A stretch of 64,000 nt of DNA from Thalassotalea sp. (lineage in GTDB: Bacteria > Pseudomonadota > Gammaproteobacteria > Enterobacterales > Alteromonadaceae): contig JAQWHD010000016.1 in the NCBI GenBank assembly GCA_029237915.1, positions 1-64,000 on the forward strand. Reading direction: 5' to 3'. The notes beneath the pieces are model-generated. The model was not told the DNA's origin. It ran no database searches and was given only the letters and a program-made list of their open reading frames with translations. Both the position numbers and the translations under genes were made by a program. Numbering within the stretch: position 1 is the stretch's first letter; the number at the start of each line of letters is the position of its first letter. Shown piece by piece: positions 37,318 through 45,744 of this stretch.

Positions 37318-38737
37318 CAAACATTGAATAACCAAAGTAAATTTTAGCTACTGTATTCACTAGAATAACAACCAGTACTACCGGGATAAAAGTACCTAAT
37401 GAGATATCAACATACTTTGCCATTAAGGTATTAGCAAAGCCTGGATTACCTTCACTAAGCTCGGCGTTTAAGTTGTACTTTTTCCAGCGGTAACTAACGA
37501 ATAAACAAATCAATAAACCATTCAACGGTAAAATTGTGTCGTAAAACATATCGTAAATCACATCAAATAATGATTTAGTCGCGCCGCCGTAGGTAGTTAG
37601 TTCAGTTAAAAATGATACTAAACCAAATGATAATGTAGATAAGGCAGCTAAAATACCACCCCACAAAAACATGTTTCCTAACGCTTTTTTACGAGTTTGT
37701 TTTTTCTCATCAATTAAATAAGCAACTGGTACTTCCATAATAGAAACCAGTGACGTGATCGCCGCAAAAAATACTAATAAGAAAAATACTGAGGCAATCA
37801 CGCTTGCTAAAAAGTAGCCTACGGTAAGCTGTAATGCTAAGAATATTTTAGGTAAGAAAACAAAAATCATCGACACTGAGCTTGAGCTTAAATCATCAGG
37901 GTTAATCTCAGGATTAAAAGAGAAAATCGCAGGTAAAATCATTAAACCAGCAATAAATGCTACTGCGGTATCGGTAAGGGCGACTAATTTTGCTGAGTTA
38001 GGAATATTAGTTTCTTTACTGATATATGAGCCATAGGTAATTAATATACCCATACCTAGTGATAACGAGAAGAAGGCTTGTGCTAGCGCGCCACTAATTA
38101 CCGAGGGGGTGATCTTGTCTAAATCAGGTATAATATAAAACTTCAAACCTGCCATAGCATTATCTAAGGTTAATACAAAGATAACTAGTAATATCAGCAT
38201 GATAAACAAGCCAGGCATCATTACTTTTGCTGCTCGCTCAATACCGTCTTTAACACCTGCTTTTAATATAAAAGCAACTAAACCACCAACACCGGCCATC
38301 GCTGTAAATAGATATAATGGGTTGTTGATTATAGTAGAGAAACCTTCGTTACTAGCCAAATAATCTAAATTACCGGTAAGGGTCATGACTAAATAGATTA
38401 ATATCCAAATAGTTAATACAGTATAAAAAACAGCGATCATAAATGGGGTGATAATGCTCACTAGCCCAGCAAGACGCCAACGCGAATTTTCTCCAGCTAA
38501 AGCGCCATAAGCACCTACAGGATTTTTTGCTGTTTTACGACCTATGGCCATTTCAGCCATCATTACCGGTAAACATATAGCAAATACAAAAATAGCGTAC
38601 ATTAATAAAAATGCGCCGCCACCATTTTTAGCTGCGTTTACTGGAAAACCGACAATATTACCAATGCCTACAGCTGAACCAGCTGCTGCTAAGATAAAAC
38701 CTAATTTTGAACTAAAATGCTCGCGTGGTGCACTCAT
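37313..38737 (-). CDS. Sodium-dependent transporter, NSS/SNF family
   Basis: LeuT-like Na+-coupled transporter of 474 residues with about 11-12 membrane helices. The TM1 Na+ and substrate site is recognisable (SSKLGFILAAAGSAVGIGNIVGFPVNAAKNGGGAFLLMY), with VGFPV in place of the usual WRFPY, and TM6/TM8 regions are conserved. Such bacterial NSS proteins carry amino acids, commonly Trp, Tyr or Leu. Substrate is not predictable here. It is transcribed alone. Confidence 0.92.
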   Translation of the reverse strand: MSAPREHFSSKLGFILAAAGSAVGIGNIVGFPVNAAKNGGGAFLLMYAIFVFAICLPVMMAEMAIGRKTAKNPVGAYGALAGENSRWRLAGLVSIITPFMIAVFYTVLTIWILIYLVMTLTGNLDYLASNEGFSTIINNPLYLFTAMAGVGGLVAFILKAGVKDGIERAAKVMMPGLFIMLILLVIFVLTLDNAMAGLKFYIIPDLDKITPSVISGALAQAFFSLSLGMGILITYGSYISKETNIPNSAKLVALTDTAVAFIAGLMILPAIFSFNPEINPDDLSSSSVSMIFVFLPKIFLALQLTVGYFLASVIASVFFLLVFFAAITSLVSIMEVPVAYLIDEKKQTRKKALGNMFLWGGILAALSTLSFGLVSFLTELTTYGGATKSLFDVIYDMFYDTILPLNGLLICLFVSYRWKKYNLNAELSEGNPGFANTLMAKYVDISLGTFIPVVLVVILVNTVAKIYFGYSMFG

Positions 38738-38902
38738 ATAAAAATCCTGATGTAAAAATCGTTATTATTATTCTAATTGATTAAGAAAGTTTTTTTGTTA
38801 TTTTCAGTAACTGAAAATAGGTGATGCTTGATGCTATCAAGGATTTTCTCTGATGTCTTGTTTCTCATACTCGATTGTTACACTTTACTGTAAACATTTT
38901 GC

Positions 38903-39340
38903 TTATTTACTCTCTGTTGCATCGTCTTCTTGCTTATTTTTTTCTTCTTTCTCAGGGTGCCATTTATAAATTCCCATGATAGTACAGCTGTCATGTCTGT
39001 CCATATCGGCATCCGTGATCACTTTATCGCCTCTAGATAAACAACTTGAACTACCCCTTGATACTGTAGCAATTCGCATCATCGCAAACTCTGGATCACA
39101 GGTACCAATAAGATCTAATTTATATTGCTCTTTACGGCGGTCAAAAACAATTAAGGCTTTGTTTTCACCTTCAATAGGACTCCAGCTATCCATAGTTCGG
39201 TTAAAGCACACTTGGTTAACTTCTTCACCTTGACGAGGATCTACTTTTTTCGGTTGTGCATCGTCAGGGTTAACAGCACAAGCTGATAATAAGCTGACAG
39301 AAGACACTAATAAAATATTTTTTAACATAATCTTAAACAT
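38903..39340 (-). CDS. Small lipoprotein (DUF6491-like)
   Basis: A lipoprotein of about 145 residues with lipobox LLSAC and a charged C-terminal tail (HPEKEEKNKQEDDATESK). The central domain has several Cys (VCFNR, GTCDPE, SSCLSRGD, DSCTIMG) and resembles the DUF6491 family found in Alteromonadales; I am not certain of that match. I choose the ATG at 39340, 12 nt downstream of a possible GTG, because GTGAG sits at ribosome-binding distance. Function unknown. Confidence 0.72.
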   Translation of the reverse strand: MFKIMLKNILLVSSVSLLSACAVNPDDAQPKKVDPRQGEEVNQVCFNRTMDSWSPIEGENKALIVFDRRKEQYKLDLIGTCDPEFAMMRIATVSRGSSSCLSRGDKVITDADMDRHDSCTIMGIYKWHPEKEEKNKQEDDATESK

Positions 39341-39413
39341 AGAAAGACTCACTTATAACGAACTCACTAGTATAACTATAGCTTAAAAATTAATAGCTTA
39401 ACTATTTATGTAA

Positions 39414-39452
39414 TAAAAAAGCCCTAAATTACTTACTGCAATTTAGGGCTTT
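39414..39452 (-). terminator. Terminator of the sulfatase 1-GH10 operon
   Basis: A 13-bp perfect stem AAAGCCCTAAATT / AATTTAGGGCTTT (39418-39430 with 39440-39452); A7 at 39414-39420 gives a T7 tail on the minus strand. Confidence 0.92.
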
Positions 39453-39472
39453 ATTAACACTAAACTAAATGC

Positions 39473-41278
39473 TTATTTCAGTGTTATTTGTTGTGACGCT
39501 TGTTTGGCAAAGTCAATTAGGTGTGTGCTTTGCTTACCGTTAACTTGAGTAACGGTTACTTCATAGCGACCTTTAAAACCCCTAAAACTTAACTCGCCGG
39601 AGTTATTAGTATTGCTAGTTAACTTAGTATGCCAAGTTTCGTGGATAAGTTTGTCGTAAACTTGACCACTTAAGTTAAGCTCACCTTGCTCATTGTATAA
39701 ATCGGTTAAGTTCCAATGCATAAAAGCATCAGTACTTGGGTGTGAGAAAAATACTGTGATTAAATCGTTAGTAAACTTTGCCTTTAACTCTTCATCAATT
39801 TCGAAAAAATCAAATTCGGTCATACTGATAGGTAAACCGAATTCGGCGAATCGGTTAAGTCGGTCGTAAATTTCACTAATAGGCATTGGCCCTTGATAAT
39901 GTCCTTGTACACACACTTTATCAATAGCGTTATTATCGGTATAAAACTTCATCCAGTCATAATAGGCATCTTGATGCCAAGCATCATAGCGAGACACAAT
40001 ACCGTAATCATTGGCACAACGTTGTGCATTAGGGTTAGCTTCTTTAGCAGCCTTTAGCCACTCAATACTTGCTTCTTTACCGACTATATCGACAAAGTGA
40101 TGCTCAGGTGATGGCTCATTTATTACATCCCAGTCAATTATTTGCTCAGGGTAAAGCGAAGCAAACTCTTTTACGTGTTTGATTAGCTCTTGTTGAAACT
40201 CCTCAGGATGCTTTTTGAAATACTCTTGCTGCTTTTCTATGTCTTTGTGAGCACTGCGGAAACGACCCCAAACTAGTGCATGGCCGCGAACTTTTAAATC
40301 GCGTTCAGCAGTCCACTGCATTGCTTTTTCGATAACCTCTGGCTTGTAATAACGCCATTTAAGTGCATTGTTGTACACGACTAAATTACACATTTCTTCA
40401 ATGTTATTTAATTGCTGTTGCTTTTGCTCTTCGGTTAAGTTTTTCCTCTTGTTATCGAATAACTCTAATGCTTTTAAACCACAACCAAAGCCGTAGTCGT
40501 GACGGTTAAGCTCTATGTCAATTTTAGCATTAGTAACGGTTTGATTATTTGCATCAACAAGCTTAATTGCATAGTCCGCTTTACGAGTTTCTTCAATGCG
40601 AGCATTCGCTTCTGCGCGCCATGGTGCATCAGCTTGGTGACCAAAATATTTCATTTTTGTCATAGGTAAGCTAGCGACTGTTTGTTGTTGCTGATAATTA
40701 ACTAATTCGAGCTCGGCAATTTGAATTTGTTGTTTCTCTAAACCGCCTAATAACAAAGCTAAACGCATATTTTTTGTAGCTGTTTTGCCTTTAGTTTTCA
40801 CTGGTACGAAAAATGTTTGCCACTGTTTAGTTAGCATTAAACGCTTATTTACTAGAGGCTTACCTTTTTGGTTATATCTAAAAAATAAATCCATTTGGCC
40901 AACGCTACCATCGGCTATTTCAGATTTTACGCTACGCGCAACAATTTTAAATAAAACTACATCACCTATAGCAACATTGGCATCATCAAAAGCAAATGGT
41001 ACTTGTATGCCCCAAATTTTTGCCGATTTTTTAAATACGTTAATATCTAAAACCTCAGGGTATTGTTTATTATCAATGGTTGTTTTTGCTATGGTTGCAA
41101 ATTCATTGTTGGGAACAAGGTTAAGTAGCGCAGGTTTATATTGAACAACCTTGCCACCTTGAGGCGCTGTTTCTTTTTCGACAGCTATAGCTGTTTGGAC
41201 CATTACTAGGCTAGATAACATTAGCGTACTAATAAAAGTTAGCATTTTTTTTGTTTTTAGTAGTCTTACTTTCGGCAT
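39473..41278 (-). CDS. GH10 family endo-beta-1,4-xylanase-like glycosidase
   Basis: Secreted retaining glycosidase that cleaves xylan-type chains. After the signal peptide (ending near TAIA, residue 32) comes a beta-sandwich, carbohydrate-binding-like region (about 50-200), then the GH10 barrel (about 255-560) with NNALKW, RGHALVWG, the acid/base Glu388 in DWDVINEP and the nucleophile Glu488 in ISMTEFD. After this, a C-terminal beta domain ends the protein. The barrel belongs to a divergent GH10 group: HALVWGRFR replaces the classical HTLVWHSQ. Translation starts inside the stop codon of sulfatase 1 (TAATG), so the two are tightly coupled. Exact substrate is uncertain; sulfatase neighbours suggest a sulfated glycan. 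Confidence 0.9.
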   Translation of the reverse strand: MPKVRLLKTKKMLTFISTLMLSSLVMVQTAIAVEKETAPQGGKVVQYKPALLNLVPNNEFATIAKTTIDNKQYPEVLDINVFKKSAKIWGIQVPFAFDDANVAIGDVVLFKIVARSVKSEIADGSVGQMDLFFRYNQKGKPLVNKRLMLTKQWQTFFVPVKTKGKTATKNMRLALLLGGLEKQQIQIAELELVNYQQQQTVASLPMTKMKYFGHQADAPWRAEANARIEETRKADYAIKLVDANNQTVTNAKIDIELNRHDYGFGCGLKALELFDNKRKNLTEEQKQQQLNNIEEMCNLVVYNNALKWRYYKPEVIEKAMQWTAERDLKVRGHALVWGRFRSAHKDIEKQQEYFKKHPEEFQQELIKHVKEFASLYPEQIIDWDVINEPSPEHHFVDIVGKEASIEWLKAAKEANPNAQRCANDYGIVSRYDAWHQDAYYDWMKFYTDNNAIDKVCVQGHYQGPMPISEIYDRLNRFAEFGLPISMTEFDFFEIDEELKAKFTNDLITVFFSHPSTDAFMHWNLTDLYNEQGELNLSGQVYDKLIHETWHTKLTSNTNNSGELSFRGFKGRYEVTVTQVNGKQSTHLIDFAKQASQQITLK

Positions 41279-42789
41279 TACTTGGCGCTCACTTTTATTG
41301 GTTTAGGTAAGTCCCACTTCATCTTTTTACCCGGTTTACGATACTGGGCATTCGCATCAATTAACCAAGCATCAAGTTTGGCTTTTAACTGTTTTACTTT
41401 TTCTGGATTTTGCTTGGCAATGTTGTTGTTTTCGCCTAAATCGTCTTTTAGATTAAATAACTCAACAAAGCCGTCTTGATACCAGTTAATTAATTTCCAA
41501 TCACCATCAATAACCGCTGAGCTGATACGATCGCCAGTAGAGTTTGGACGAGATATTGGCGAATGCCAAAACATAGGCTCGCGGGTGTAATTTTCACCTT
41601 TAGCGGCTTTAACGTAACTTACGCCATCTAAATGATCTTGCGGACTTAACGCTAAGCCAGCAGCTTCGAGAATCGTCGGGTAGTGATCTGTCCCAGTAAC
41701 TTGCACATCTGATTCACTATTTGCAGCGACAACGCCTGGCCATTTAATAATGTGTGGCACACGAATACCACCGTCATATAACCAACCTTTACCATGCTTA
41801 TAAGGTAAGTTTGATGTAGCAAGCTCGCGAAGTTTTGGACCACGAGATGATAAACCGCCGTGATCTGAGGTAAAAATAACAATAGTATTTTTATCTAGGC
41901 CTAAGGCTTTTAATTTCGCATTTAGTTTACCAACACTGTCATCAACAGACTTAACCATAGCCGCATAAGTCGGATGATTTTGTAGGGTTTTTTGTAATGA
42001 AATCCCAGTACCATCAGATTCAAGATCGTATTGCTTTTGACCTTTAACTGGCTTGCGGTCCATTTTCTTTAACTTGTCAGTGAAATAATCAGTATCTTTG
42101 CCTAAAGACTCAATTGGGGTATGTACTGCATAATGAGATAGAACAAGTAAAAATGGTTGTTCTTTATGACGCTCAATAAAGCTTAATGCTTCAGTATTCA
42201 TGCGGTCAGTTAAAAATTCACCTTTGGTGCCTTTAGCACTACCGAAAGTCTGTTTTCCTTTTTTAGATTTAGCGCCCCAAGGATAAAAATAACTGTCAGG
42301 TGCGCCGGCTGATGCGGCTAAAATGCTTTCATCAAAACCTTGCGCTTTTGGCCAACCATCGGCCTTTTTACCTAAATGCCATTTGCCAATAAAGCCAGTT
42401 GAATAACCGGCTTGTTGTAAATGCTCGGCAAAGGTTACTTTAGCAAGAGGTAATGCATTTAACTTATGATTTGCAAGGCTACTACCGGTGCGAGTTGGTG
42501 ATTGACCACTCATAAAGCCAATACGAGAAGGTACACAACGCGGGTGAGATACATAAGTATTATTAAATTGCATGCCTTCGCTTGCTAATTGCGTAAGGTT
42601 AGGTGATTCATGAAAATCACTACCGTAACTAGCAAGATCTTGACGGCCCATATCATCAGAAATAATTAATACGATATTTGGTTTGATGTTATCAGTCGTT
42701 GTGTCTGTGTTGGTTTCGGCATTGGCTTGGTAACTACCTAAGCTAAGTACTAGGCCAGAGACTATTAATCTTAATTTCGGAAATTTCAT
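41278..42789 (-). CDS. Secreted family S1 sulfatase (sulfatase 1)
   Basis: Formylglycine-dependent arylsulfatase-fold enzyme, 503 residues, with a Sec signal peptide (ending near residue 24, QANA). The maturation motif C-x-P-S-R is intact (CVPSR, Cys85-Arg89), with metal ligands in SDDMG (Asp45, Asp46) and HLGKKADG/GKWHLG. It is the first gene of the operon with GH10 and has a LacI-type operator 45 nt upstream. Which sulfate ester it removes cannot be told. A formylglycine-generating enzyme is required and is not in the window. Confidence 0.93.
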   Translation of the reverse strand: MKFPKLRLIVSGLVLSLGSYQANAETNTDTTTDNIKPNIVLIISDDMGRQDLASYGSDFHESPNLTQLASEGMQFNNTYVSHPRCVPSRIGFMSGQSPTRTGSSLANHKLNALPLAKVTFAEHLQQAGYSTGFIGKWHLGKKADGWPKAQGFDESILAASAGAPDSYFYPWGAKSKKGKQTFGSAKGTKGEFLTDRMNTEALSFIERHKEQPFLLVLSHYAVHTPIESLGKDTDYFTDKLKKMDRKPVKGQKQYDLESDGTGISLQKTLQNHPTYAAMVKSVDDSVGKLNAKLKALGLDKNTIVIFTSDHGGLSSRGPKLRELATSNLPYKHGKGWLYDGGIRVPHIIKWPGVVAANSESDVQVTGTDHYPTILEAAGLALSPQDHLDGVSYVKAAKGENYTREPMFWHSPISRPNSTGDRISSAVIDGDWKLINWYQDGFVELFNLKDDLGENNNIAKQNPEKVKQLKAKLDAWLIDANAQYRKPGKKMKWDLPKPIKVSAK

Positions 42790-42833
42790 AAAGTTAACTC
42801 TGTTATATTATTTTCAGCTAAAGCAACAATATA

Positions 42834-42847
42834 TGATATCGTTATCA
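42834..42847. promoter_or_regulatory. LacI-type operator upstream of sulfatase 1-GH10
   Basis: TGATATCGTTATCA, a near-perfect 14-bp palindrome with the central CG typical of LacI-family sites. It fits the same pattern (TGAYAYCGTTRTCA) as the centre of the palindrome at 48629-48672. On the minus strand it abuts a candidate -10, TATATT (42833-42828). Confidence 0.55.
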
Positions 42848-42990
42848 ATTGGAACTTACTCACTTTACTAAACATTTACACGCGCCAGGTAAATATGAAT
42901 GTAAAGTTTTGTAAAAGGGTTAGCGAGATCAGCAATTGTTGTTAATGTTAAAGTTATCTAATTTGATCAGTCTATTTTGTAGGTACTAAA

Positions 42991-44343
42991 ATGAGTGTTA
43001 TCAATACACAAGCGGTTATTGCCGTGAATCGGTTTGGTTTAGGCGCTAGGGGAGATGAGCTTGCACAAGCAAGTAAAAATCCTAAAGCTTGGTTAAAACA
43101 ACAATTACAGCCAATTGTCTTTACTAATAAGCTAATGTCATCGAATGAAATGTTTGTTGAATTAGCGAAATTAGGTGAAGCTCGTAAAGCCGCTAAAAAA
43201 TCTACAAACGCTGATGAAGAATTCAAAAAAAATTCCAAAGACCGTAAGAAATTTTTAACTAAAAGTTACCGTGCTTTGTCTACAGATACTTTCAAAGAAG
43301 CGCTAAATTCAAACAATAGCCTTAGTTGGCGCTTGCTCGACTTTTTCTCAAATCACTTTAGCGTAACTGCCTCTGGCCCTGTAATGGGGGCTATATCTGC
43401 AACCCTAGAGCGTGAAGCGATTGCGCCAAACTTATTAGGTAATTTTGATGAGATGTTACTCGCCGTAAGCAAACATCCAGCTATGTTAATCTTTTTAAAT
43501 AACGAAAGATCTTTTGGTCCTAATTCGCGCATTGGTAAAAAAGGCAAAGGCTTAAATGAAAACTTAGCTCGTGAAATATTAGAGCTACATACGTTAGGTG
43601 TTGATGGCGGCTATAAACAAGCAGACGTTATCGAATTAGCTAAAGGTATCACAGGTTGGAGTGTGGCTAACCCCCGTAAAGATGACAGTGTTGGGTTTAT
43701 CTATCGAGCTGCTGGTAAAGAGCCTGGCAACAGAATGTTATTAGGTAAAACCTATAAACAAAATAACATGGCGCAAGGGGAGGCTATGCTTAAAGATTTA
43801 GGCAACCACCCAAAAACTGCGCACTATGTTTGTACTAAGTTAGTGAAACATTTTATTAGTGACAAGCCTTCTCCTGATCTAGTACAAAAACTGGTTAGTA
43901 CCTGGCAAAAAAGCGGCGGTAATATTAAGCAAGTTATGACAACTCTGATCGATTCTGATTGGTCTTGGCAGGCAGACAGTCAAAAGTTTAAAACGCCGAG
44001 AGAATTTGTTATGTCATCGCTGCGCGCAGTGGGTAGAAAAGAGATAAAGCATAAAGAGTTATTTTTTACGTTAATGACTTTTGGTCAACAACCTATGCAA
44101 GCAGGTTCACCTGCTGGTTACAGTGATGAGCAACAAGATTGGGATGGCGCTAATGCGTTAATGAGTAAAATTGATTGGGTGGCATTATTAGCTCGAAAAA
44201 CTAAAGCAAATGCTGAAAAGGTTATGGCTAAAACCTTAGCTTTAACACCTGAGGTGTCTACTTATAAGGCAGTTGTTAGGGCTGAAAGTAGAACACAAGC
44301 TTTAGCATTACTGCTACTAAGCCCTGAATTTTTAAGAAGATAA
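42991..44343 (+). CDS. DUF1800 family protein
   Basis: A 450-residue DUF1800 protein, starting with the usual INTQAVIAVNRFGLGAR and including LSWRLLDFFSNHF, NLAREILELHTLGVDGGY, VCTKLVKHFI and the GYSDEQQDWDGANAL end region. DUF1800 genes almost always sit next to a DUF1501 gene, as here (13 nt downstream), and the pair is often found near secreted hydrolases. Biochemical function is unknown. No clear signal peptide is seen at the chosen start, which is divergent from sulfatase 1. Confidence 0.9.
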   Translation: MSVINTQAVIAVNRFGLGARGDELAQASKNPKAWLKQQLQPIVFTNKLMSSNEMFVELAKLGEARKAAKKSTNADEEFKKNSKDRKKFLTKSYRALSTDTFKEALNSNNSLSWRLLDFFSNHFSVTASGPVMGAISATLEREAIAPNLLGNFDEMLLAVSKHPAMLIFLNNERSFGPNSRIGKKGKGLNENLAREILELHTLGVDGGYKQADVIELAKGITGWSVANPRKDDSVGFIYRAAGKEPGNRMLLGKTYKQNNMAQGEAMLKDLGNHPKTAHYVCTKLVKHFISDKPSPDLVQKLVSTWQKSGGNIKQVMTTLIDSDWSWQADSQKFKTPREFVMSSLRAVGRKEIKHKELFFTLMTFGQQPMQAGSPAGYSDEQQDWDGANALMSKIDWVALLARKTKANAEKVMAKTLALTPEVSTYKAVVRAESRTQALALLLLSPEFLRR

Positions 44344-44356
44344 CTGGAGAGTCATA

Positions 44357-45508
44357 ATGAAAAGACGCCAATTTGTAAAAATGCTCGGTGCATCTGCCTC
44401 ATTAGTCATGATGCAATCTCCAGTGCTAGCGGCAATAAATAAAAGTCATAAAAAGCCGGCTAAAGTTGTTTGGTTGGTATTAAGAGGGGGGATGGACTCT
44501 CTGCATACCGTTGTACCTTATAACGACCCAGATTATGCATCACTAAGACCGAAGTTAGCTAAAACATTTAAAAATGATTTATTGCCATTAAATTCAGATT
44601 TTGCTCTGCATCCGTCACTTAAACATATGCACAGTTTATATAAAAATAAACAAATGATGCCTATTGTCGCGGTTGGTTCAGGTTATCCTAAGCGATCTCA
44701 TTTTGATGGCCAAGATTTTTTAGAAAGTGGCTTAACTACGATGGATCATGATACCGGCTGGTTAGGGCGAGCGATTAACTTATTACAAGTGCAGCCCAAC
44801 AGTAAAGCATTAGCTGTGGCTAATTCAGTGCCGATTAGTTTACGCGATACTGAAAAAGTCAGTACTTGGTACCCATCGAATCTAAAAGATGCCGATGAAA
44901 ATATCTATGAATCATTAATGGATCTATATCAAGAGGATGAACTGCTATCATCACGCTTAAATGAAGGCTTAAATACTCAAGACATGGCAGGTAATAGCAA
45001 AACTAAGAAGAAGGGTAAGTTTGTTGATTTGGCTCGTGCATGTGGAAAACTATTAGCCAGTAATAATGATACTGACTGTGCCATGCTCGAAGTTGGTGGT
45101 TGGGACACTCATAATAACCAATCATTTCGCTTAGCTCGGCAGCTTACAGACCTAGATAATGGTATTGCAGCGCTTCAAGAAGAGCTTGCAGATGACTGGC
45201 AAAATACAGTAGTTATGGTTGCTACAGAATTTGGCCGTACCGCGAAAGAAAATGGTACCGGAGGTACTGACCATGGTACTGGTGGTGCTATGTTTATGCT
45301 TGGCGGTGCTGTAAATGGCGGTAAGGTACTTGGACAATGGCCTGGTTTGAAACAAGAACAACTATTTGAAGGTCGCGATTTAATGCCAACGACAAGCACT
45401 TTTTCTTGGATTGCTACCGTGTTGCAGCAACATTGGCAGTTATCTAACGATGATATTTCAAAAGTATTCCCAAGTGCTCCAGCTTACAAGGTTAAATTAA
45501 CAACTTAA
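44357..45508 (+). CDS. DUF1501 family protein, Tat-exported
   Basis: A 383-residue partner of the DUF1800 protein. The N-terminus MKRRQFVKMLGASASLVMMQSPVLA is a twin-arginine signal, so it is exported folded. DUF1501 belongs to the alkaline phosphatase/sulfatase superfamily: the segments LVLRGGMDSLHTVVPYNDP, EVGGWDTHNNQ and TEFGRTAKENGTGGTDHGTGG match the metal-binding regions. The catalytic Ser/Cys of true sulfatases is not evident. Translationally close to DUF1800 (13 nt), so a two-gene operon; terminated by a strong hairpin. Confidence 0.9.
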   Translation: MKRRQFVKMLGASASLVMMQSPVLAAINKSHKKPAKVVWLVLRGGMDSLHTVVPYNDPDYASLRPKLAKTFKNDLLPLNSDFALHPSLKHMHSLYKNKQMMPIVAVGSGYPKRSHFDGQDFLESGLTTMDHDTGWLGRAINLLQVQPNSKALAVANSVPISLRDTEKVSTWYPSNLKDADENIYESLMDLYQEDELLSSRLNEGLNTQDMAGNSKTKKKGKFVDLARACGKLLASNNDTDCAMLEVGGWDTHNNQSFRLARQLTDLDNGIAALQEELADDWQNTVVMVATEFGRTAKENGTGGTDHGTGGAMFMLGGAVNGGKVLGQWPGLKQEQLFEGRDLMPTTSTFSWIATVLQQHWQLSNDDISKVFPSAPAYKVKLTT

Positions 45509-45550
45509 TTTAGCGAATAAAGCTTATTTCAGGGCGGGACAAATGATAGA

Positions 45551-45582
45551 AAAAAGCCTTAATATAAATATTAAGGCTTTTT
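45551..45582. terminator. Terminator after DUF1800-DUF1501
   Basis: A 14-bp perfect stem AAAAAGCCTTAATA / TATTAAGGCTTTTT with a 4-nt loop; A/T runs on both sides make it bidirectional. Confidence 0.9.
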
Positions 45583-45744
45583 ATACCAATTTCATTAATT
45601 AAGTGAACTATGTTTTCATGAGAAAAAATGGATAAATACAAGGCATAAAATTTAGTAAGTAGTTATTCTACTTATAAATTTAATAACGCAGTAGTTATTC
45701 ATTTTAGCCATTAAAAGTGAGCAGTAAATTAACGAACTTGGTAT
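45583..45744. mobile_element. MITE-like element with 18-bp terminal inverted repeats
   Basis: The ends ATACCAATTTCATTAATT (45583-45600) and the complement of 45727-45744 agree at 16 of 18 positions. The 162-bp interior has no ORF but holds a further hairpin (AAATTTAGTAAGTAG at 45648-45662 with CTACTTATAAATTT at 45668-45681). The right end falls on the stop codon of the lacI-family gene. A partial resemblance to the end sequence is seen at 34519-34541. Confidence 0.55.

Noticed and set aside
45583-45744. A small protein gene in the lacI-DUF1501 gap
   Set aside because: No ORF with a ribosome binding site was found; the terminal inverted repeats explain the segment.
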